From assembly GCA_964478325.1 (NCBI GenBank), contig CAYZIA010000051.1:1-11588 (forward strand): a stretch of 11,588 nucleotides of DNA, read 5' to 3'. A program made the translations under genes and the position numbers. Shown here piece by piece: positions 7,125-11,588 of the stretch (its first letter is position 1; the number at the start of each line of letters is the position of its first letter). Origin of the DNA: DUAL01 sp964478325 (GTDB lineage: Bacteria; Bacteroidota; Bacteroidia; Flavobacteriales; BACL11). The notes under the pieces are model-generated. The model had not been told where the DNA came from and did not search any database. It saw only the letters and a list, made by a program, of their open reading frames with translations.

Positions 7125-8222
7125 CTAAACATTAAACCTAAAATGCATCACATCACCATCTTTTACAACATACTCTTTCCCCTCCACTGAAAGTTTTCCA
7201 GAATCTCTACATGCCTGCTCTGAGCCAAGCTCTACAAAGTTATTATAAGAAATTACTTCAGCACGAATGAATCCTTTTTCAAAATCGGAATGGATTACTC
7301 CTGCAGCTTGTGGTGCTTTCATTCCTTTCTCAATAGTCCAGGCCCTAACTTCCTTTACACCAGCTGTGAAATAAGTTTGTAAATTAAGTAAGCGATAAGT
7401 GGCCTGAATTAAATGATGAACCCCAGGCTCTTCTAAGCCCATTTCACTTAAAAAAAGTGCTTGTTCTTCAAAATCATCAAGTTCAGCAATTTCTGCCTCA
7501 ATGGAGGTTGCGATAAGTAAAATCTCGGCATCTTCAGTTTTTACTAATTCATTTATTTGATGAACATATTGATTGCTGTCTTTTGCAGAACTTTCGTCTA
7601 CATTACAAACATACAATACAGGTTTATGAGTAAATAAATGTAAATCAGCAATAACTTCTTTCTCAGTATCTGTTACTTCCAAAGAACGAACAGGTTCTCC
7701 CTTTTTTAGATGATCAATATATTTATCTAAGATCCCAACTATTTTTATGGCTTCTTTATCGCCAGATTTCGCAATTTTTTGGTTTTTCTCACGCTTTCTC
7801 TCAATTGCTTCCAAATCTTTTAATTGCAACTCAAAATCAATAGTTTCTTTATCTCGTACAGGATTCACGCTTCCATCCACATGTACAATATTATCATCAT
7901 CAAAACATCTTAACACATGAATGATTGCATTACATTCTCTAATATTTGCTAAAAATTTATTGCGGAGTCCCTCTCCTTTGCTTGCAGCTTTTACTAATCC
8001 TGCAATATCTACAATCTCAATTGTAGTGGCTTGTATTTTTTCAGGATTTACTAATTCTGCCAATTTTTCTAATCTCTCATCAGGAACAGTAATGATACCT
8101 ACATTTGGTTCAATAGTACAAAAAGGGAAATTAGCTGCTTGAGCCTTTGCTTTGGATAAGCAATTAAACAGGGTTGATTTTCCTACATTCGGCAATCCTA
8201 CAATTCCACATTTTAAGGCCAT
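7125..8222 (-). CDS. ychF: Redox-regulated ribosome-associated ATPase YchF (Obg/OLA1 family)
   Basis: A 365-residue P-loop protein of the usual YchF length. It should be a cytosolic ATPase that binds ribosomes and modulates the oxidative-stress response. The G domain shows the Walker A GLPNVGKST (9-17), FPFCTIEPNVG (32-42), the DIAGLV motif (72-77) with a hydrophobic residue in place of the catalytic Gln, and NVDE (207-210) instead of the GTP-specific NKxD, the known reason for ATP preference. H114 and C35 coincide in position with the E. coli catalytic histidine and the cysteine linked to redox control. A helical arm spans about 130-190 and a TGS domain fills the C-terminus (AWTIEKG, 294-300; AGVIHSDFEKGFIRAEV, 307-323). 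It starts at ATG 8222, diverging from the transketolase operon. Confidence 0.96.
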   Translation of the reverse strand: MALKCGIVGLPNVGKSTLFNCLSKAKAQAANFPFCTIEPNVGIITVPDERLEKLAELVNPEKIQATTIEIVDIAGLVKAASKGEGLRNKFLANIRECNAIIHVLRCFDDDNIVHVDGSVNPVRDKETIDFELQLKDLEAIERKREKNQKIAKSGDKEAIKIVGILDKYIDHLKKGEPVRSLEVTDTEKEVIADLHLFTHKPVLYVCNVDESSAKDSNQYVHQINELVKTEDAEILLIATSIEAEIAELDDFEEQALFLSEMGLEEPGVHHLIQATYRLLNLQTYFTAGVKEVRAWTIEKGMKAPQAAGVIHSDFEKGFIRAEVISYNNFVELGSEQACRDSGKLSVEGKEYVVKDGDVMHFRFNV

Positions 8223-8244
8223 AAATCTTTATTTTTAAGATAGG

Positions 8245-8252
8245 CAAAGATA
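8245..8252 (-). promoter_or_regulatory. Possible -7 element (TATCTTTG) of ychF
   Basis: TATCTTTG on the minus strand fits TAnnTTTG and ends 23 bases before the ychF ATG. No TTG is visible at the -33 spacing. The octamer is identical to the one upstream of fabG and lies at a similar distance, which raises confidence somewhat. Confidence 0.42.
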
Positions 8253-8344
8253 TAAGTTTGGTTGTTTTATTTTGGATTTTAGTAGCTAGATAATTAGAGT
8301 TTTCAATAATTATTAACACTTATCTTTCTATTAGATTAAAATTC

Positions 8345-8352
8345 TATTTTTG
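8345..8352 (+). promoter_or_regulatory. Possible -7 element (TATTTTTG) of the transketolase operon
   Basis: TATTTTTG fits TAnnTTTG and ends 19 bases before the ATG at 8371. No good -33 TTG is seen. It would place the start of transcription about 14 bases before the gene, in a 148-base divergent region shared with ychF. Confidence 0.42.
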
Positions 8353-8370
8353 CGATTATAAAGATTTCCT

Positions 8371-9216
8371 ATGCCAAATATTAAAGAATTAAACAGTATT
8401 TGCACCCAAATAAGAAGAGATATTGTGCGAATGGTGCATGCCAATAACTCAGGACATCCTGGTGGTTCCTTAGGTTGTACCGAACTTTTAGTATCACTTT
8501 ATTTTGAGATTATGAATCATAACAACAACTTTACAATGGATGGAAAAAATGAAGATATTTTCTTCTTATCTAACGGACATATCTCCCCTGTTTTTTATTC
8601 GGTACTCGCCAGAAGTGGTTATTTTGAAATCTCAGAATTAGCTACATTTCGGAAAATAGATAGTCGTTTGCAAGGACATCCAACTACTCATAATAATTTG
8701 GAAGGAGTACGTATGGCTTCTGGTTCATTAGGGCAAGGGCTTTCAGTAGCGATTGGAACAGCCCTTAGCAAAAAATTGAATAAAGATAATAGTAGAGTTT
8801 TTGTACTTCTAGGAGATGGCGAATTGCAAGAAGGGCAAAATTGGGAGGCAATAATGTACGCCTCAGCCAATAAAGTAGATAACCTTATCGCTATCATTGA
8901 TTATAATCAAAAGCAAATAGACGGAAGCTTAAATGATGTGCTTCCTATGGGTGATATTGCAGAAAAATTTAGAATCTTCGGTTGGAAAGTAATTGTAGAA
9001 AAAGAGGGAAATAATTTGGAAGCAATAATAGATACTCTAAATAATGCTAAGAATTTATCCGAAAAAGGAGATCCTATCGTTATTGTCTTGCATACAGAGA
9101 TGGGCAATGGAGTTGATTTTATGATGGGCACACACAAATGGCATGGCTCAGCTCCAAATGATCAACAATTAGAAGATGCACTTTCTCAAAATGCAGAAAC
9201 TTTAGGTGATTACTAA
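8371..9216 (+). CDS. Transketolase, N-terminal subunit (split enzyme)
   Basis: A 281-residue protein equal to the pyrophosphate-binding N-terminal domain of transketolase. With the C-terminal subunit encoded at 10585-11520 it should transfer two-carbon ketol units between pentose-phosphate sugars using thiamine diphosphate and a divalent metal in the cytosol. Visible motifs are SGHPGGSLG (27-35), SNGHISP (67-73), GSLGQGLS (118-125) and the thiamine-diphosphate signature, which runs from GDGELQEG (148-155) to N179 in IIDYN. HKWHGSAPN (255-263) is the typical C-terminal loop of this subunit. It ends with a normal stop at the length expected for split transketolases, so it is not a truncated full-length gene. 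It leads a four-gene operon. The substrate could differ from classical transketolase, as split forms also serve other sugar pathways. Confidence 0.93.
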   Translation: MPNIKELNSICTQIRRDIVRMVHANNSGHPGGSLGCTELLVSLYFEIMNHNNNFTMDGKNEDIFFLSNGHISPVFYSVLARSGYFEISELATFRKIDSRLQGHPTTHNNLEGVRMASGSLGQGLSVAIGTALSKKLNKDNSRVFVLLGDGELQEGQNWEAIMYASANKVDNLIAIIDYNQKQIDGSLNDVLPMGDIAEKFRIFGWKVIVEKEGNNLEAIIDTLNNAKNLSEKGDPIVIVLHTEMGNGVDFMMGTHKWHGSAPNDQQLEDALSQNAETLGDY

Positions 9217-10582
9217 AAGAATCAAAATATTATTACTGACTTCTCTCCTTTTTGCAGGGAGTTTTAAGGCTTATTGTCAACAAAAACAAGAACCAGTAAA
9301 TAGAATTCTTTTCATTTTTGATGCCTCACAATCTATGCTAGGTAGATGGCAATCTGGTAGAAAAGTTGATATTGCCAGAAAATTACTCTATAACATGTTA
9401 GATAGCTTAAAAACAATGGATAATCTGGAAATTGGCTTAAGAGTTTACGGCCATCAGAAAAGTTATCCTCCTCAAGATTGTGATGATACCAGGCTAGAGG
9501 TTGATTTTGGAAGAAGTAATGAGATTGCCGAAAGAATAAAAGCAAAGCTAAAAATGATTCGTGCAAGAGGAACCACTCCTATTGCTATATCTTTAGAGAA
9601 AGGAGCTTACGATTTTCCTAAAACAGATAATAGCAGAAATATTATCATTTTAATTACTGATGGAATAGAGGAATGTAACATGGATCCTTGTGCAGTTTCC
9701 AGGCTTTTGCAAAAAGAAGGAATTGTTCTCAAGCCATTTGTTATTGGTATTGGATTAGATGAAACTTATAAAAAAACTTTTGATTGTGTCGGCACCTATT
9801 ATGATGCATCAAAAGAAAAGGACTTTGAAACTGTACTTCAAGTAGTTATTTCCCATGTATTAAACTCCACTACTGCTCAAGTTAATTTGTTAGATGAGAG
9901 TGGAAATCCAACAGAAACCAATATAAACCTCACCTTTTATGATGAGTTTTCTACTTTAGCAAAATATAACTTTGTGCATACAATGAATCACAAAGGAAAC
10001 CCTGATACTATGAGTATTGATCCTATACTTAAATATAAAGTAGTGGCACATACTATTCCTTCAGTAGAGTCTGAATTAATTTCCCTCACTCCTGGGAAGC
10101 ACACCATTATTCCCATCAGTACTCCACAAGGGATTTTGGAGGTAAAAATGCAAAGCAAAGAAGATTATCAATTTATCATCAGAGAATCAGGAAAATCAAC
10201 AACCTTACATGTACAAGAAACCAATACAAAACAAAAGTATCTAACAGGAAAATACGATATTGAAGTGCTAACTATCCCAAGATTTATTATTGAAGATATT
10301 GAAATAAAACAATCAGAAACAATTACAATTAGTATACCTAACACAGGTACAGCCAATATTCTTTTACCCTCAAAAGGTTACGGTGGAATTTATAGATTTA
10401 AAGATAATTTATGGGAGCAAGTCTACCCTATTGATGATACAACACAAAGAATAAAACTTTATTTGCTTCCAGGGAATTATAAGATTGTATTTCGTTCTAA
10501 AGCGGCAAAACAATATATGTACACAGGAGAAAAAGAGTTCAAAGTTCAATCAGGTAAATCAGAATTAATAAAACTATACTAA
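9206..10582 (+). CDS. Exported VWA-domain protein between the two transketolase genes
   Basis: A 458-residue protein starting at GTG 9206, inside the end of the transketolase gene (11-base overlap). This start gives a complete signal peptide: TKRIK followed by a hydrophobic core (about 8-20), with a likely cleavage at AYC-QQ (24/25). The next in-frame Met would lie inside the VWA domain. The VWA domain (about 32-222) has an intact MIDAS set: D39-A-S41-Q-S43, T123/T124 (RGTTPIA) and D152 (LITDG). Four cysteines (C92, C157, C162, C194) lie in conserved-looking contexts such as QDCDDTRLEV and EECNMDPC, and could form disulfides outside the cytoplasm. The rest (about 225-458) is beta-rich, perhaps two or three sandwich domains, with no recognised enzyme motif. 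It probably binds a protein or metal-dependent ligand in the periplasm or at the surface. Why it sits inside a cytosolic enzyme operon is unclear. Confidence 0.85.
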   Translation: MITKRIKILLLTSLLFAGSFKAYCQQKQEPVNRILFIFDASQSMLGRWQSGRKVDIARKLLYNMLDSLKTMDNLEIGLRVYGHQKSYPPQDCDDTRLEVDFGRSNEIAERIKAKLKMIRARGTTPIAISLEKGAYDFPKTDNSRNIIILITDGIEECNMDPCAVSRLLQKEGIVLKPFVIGIGLDETYKKTFDCVGTYYDASKEKDFETVLQVVISHVLNSTTAQVNLLDESGNPTETNINLTFYDEFSTLAKYNFVHTMNHKGNPDTMSIDPILKYKVVAHTIPSVESELISLTPGKHTIIPISTPQGILEVKMQSKEDYQFIIRESGKSTTLHVQETNTKQKYLTGKYDIEVLTIPRFIIEDIEIKQSETITISIPNTGTANILLPSKGYGGIYRFKDNLWEQVYPIDDTTQRIKLYLLPGNYKIVFRSKAAKQYMYTGEKEFKVQSGKSELIKLY

Positions 10583-10584
10583 CT

Positions 10585-11520
10585 ATGGAGATGAAAGATA
10601 CTCGATCAGGATTTGGAGCAGGACTTACACAGCTTGGAAGAGAAAACCCTAATGTTGTCGCACTTTGTGCTGATCTTACTGGTTCGCTAAAAATGAATGA
10701 TTTTAAAAATGAAAATCCTGAAAGATTCTTTCAAATAGGCGTTGCTGAAGCAAATATGATTGGTATTGCTGCTGGTATGACAATTGGTGGTAAAATTCCA
10801 TTTACAGGAACTTTTGCTAATTTTTCTACCTCTAGGGTTTATGATCAAATTAGACAATCAATAGCTTATTCTGATAAGAATGTCAAGATATGTGCTTCTC
10901 ATGCTGGAGTTACTTTAGGAGAAGATGGTGCCACTCATCAAGTATTGGAAGATATTGGGATGATGAAAATGTTGCCAAATATGGTAGTTATTAATCCTTG
11001 TGATTATAATCAAACTAAAGCTGCAACAATTGCAATTGCCAACTATGATGGCCCTGTATATTTGCGTTTTGGGAGACCAAAAGTACCAAACTTTACTCCA
11101 GATAATCAAACATTTGAGATTGGTAAAGCAATAAATCTGCAAGAAGGAACAGACATTACTATAGTTGCAACAGGACATTTAGTTTGGGAGGCATTGGAAG
11201 CTGCAAGAACTTTGATTAATGAGGGGATATCAGTAGAGGTAATAAATATTCACACCATTAAACCTTTAGACGAAAAAGCTATCTTAAACTCTGTAAGCAA
11301 AACTAAATGTATAGTTACGGCTGAAGAACATATGTTAAATGGTGGATTAGGCGATAGTATAGCACAATTATTAAGTAGAAACAATCCTGCTCCCCTAGAA
11401 ATGGTTGGTGTAAATGACAGCTTTGGAGAAAGTGGTTCTCCAATGAAATTGTTGGAGAAATATGGATTAGATGCAAAAGCTATTGTTGCAGCAACTAAGA
11501 AAGCAATTACCAGAAAATAA
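10585..11520 (+). CDS. Transketolase, C-terminal subunit (split enzyme)
   Basis: A 311-residue protein covering the pyrimidine-binding and C-terminal domains of transketolase. The pyrimidine-binding domain holds the catalytic glutamate E55 in GVAEANM, which activates the thiamine ring, and GTFANFSTSR (75-84). The loop GEDGATHQ (112-119) with H118 is characteristic of transketolase. The C-terminal domain shows IVATGHLVWEAL (193-204), TIKPLD (224-229) and EEHMLNGGLGD (247-257). ATG 10585 lies two bases after the VWA gene stop; a second in-frame ATG is two codons later and either could be used. Length and motif set are complete. It should pair with the subunit from 8371-9216 to form the active enzyme, since the catalytic site lies at their interface. 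Dxs and pyruvate dehydrogenase E1-beta are relatives, but the motifs fit transketolase better. Confidence 0.93.
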   Translation: MEMKDTRSGFGAGLTQLGRENPNVVALCADLTGSLKMNDFKNENPERFFQIGVAEANMIGIAAGMTIGGKIPFTGTFANFSTSRVYDQIRQSIAYSDKNVKICASHAGVTLGEDGATHQVLEDIGMMKMLPNMVVINPCDYNQTKAATIAIANYDGPVYLRFGRPKVPNFTPDNQTFEIGKAINLQEGTDITIVATGHLVWEALEAARTLINEGISVEVINIHTIKPLDEKAILNSVSKTKCIVTAEEHMLNGGLGDSIAQLLSRNNPAPLEMVGVNDSFGESGSPMKLLEKYGLDAKAIVAATKKAITRK

Positions 11521-11588
11521 TGAGAAAATCAATTCTAATTTCTCTTTCAATTCTGTTATCAATAATAATACTAAAAGCACAAAACAAT
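11520..11588 (+). CDS. Start of an exported protein (cut by the window edge)
   Basis: The last base of the transketolase stop is the first base of an ATG (TAATG), and 23 codons remain open to the edge. They encode a clear signal peptide: MRKS, then a hydrophobic core (residues 5-18), then KAQ-NN, the AQ ending common in Bacteroidota exported proteins. The one-base overlap implies translational coupling to the transketolase gene. The mature protein is not in the window, so no function can be given. It is the second predicted exported product of this operon. Confidence 0.7.
   Translation, partial: MRKSILISLSILLSIIILKAQNN

Noticed and set aside
9333..9566. Minus-strand open frame inside the VWA gene
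   Set aside because: It lies antisense to a well-supported domain and shows no recognisable motif or start context.
9206..10582. Lipoprotein call for the VWA protein because of the cysteine at the end of the signal peptide
   Set aside because: The residues before C24 are KAY, which do not fit the lipobox consensus L-[AS]-[GA]-C, so signal peptidase I cleavage is more likely.
8371..11520. Transketolase broken in two by insertion of the VWA gene
   Set aside because: Both halves have their own start and stop codons, natural domain boundaries and normal split-subunit lengths, and no repeats or transposase flank the VWA gene.

Overview
The window looks like ordinary chromosomal DNA of an AT-rich member of the Bacteroidota, probably of flavobacterial or cytophagal type. 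The evidence is the sequence of the ParE/ParC pair (short ParE, ParC with a GDAS quinolone-pocket motif), the split transketolase, exported proteins whose signal peptides end in C-QQ or AQ, the lack of clear Shine-Dalgarno sequences, and several copies of the Bacteroidota -7 promoter element TAnnTTTG just upstream of start codons. No mobile element, tRNA, rRNA, CRISPR array or phage gene was seen. Coding density is very high and no gene-free stretch exceeds 200 bases.

Left part, all on the minus strand (transcription runs from about 8250 down to 1). ychF (8222-7125) encodes the translation-associated ATPase YchF. After a 190-base gap with a plausible promoter come parE (6934-5084) and parC (5024-2451), the two subunits of topoisomerase IV. 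Seventeen bases later comes a multi-pass membrane protein of the YwaF/TIGR02206 type (2433-1753). A strong rho-independent terminator (1710-1738) closes that unit. Next is fabG (1681-935), the fatty-acid synthesis ketoacyl-ACP reductase, and four bases after it a membrane-anchored von Willebrand A (VWA) protein that runs off the left edge (930-1).

Right part, plus strand. A 148-base divergent intergenic region separates ychF from a tightly packed operon. The operon holds the N-terminal transketolase subunit (8371-9216), an exported VWA-domain protein that starts with GTG inside the previous gene (9206-10582), the C-terminal transketolase subunit (10585-11520), and the start of another exported protein (11520-11588, cut by the window edge). 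Overlaps and gaps are -11, +2 and -1 bases, so these four genes should be co-transcribed and probably translationally coupled. The two transketolase halves would assemble into one cytosolic pentose-phosphate enzyme; the VWA protein between them is predicted to act outside the cytoplasm.

The most unusual item is this exported VWA gene inside a split transketolase operon. Others worth a second look are a perfect inverted repeat ending on the parC start codon, an alanine at the quinolone-contact serine position of ParC, a possible TMEM164-like acyltransferase downstream of parC, and a pattern of TAnnTTTG elements about 20 bases upstream of start codons, implying very short mRNA leaders. I found no convincing evidence of a wholly new defence or mobile system.
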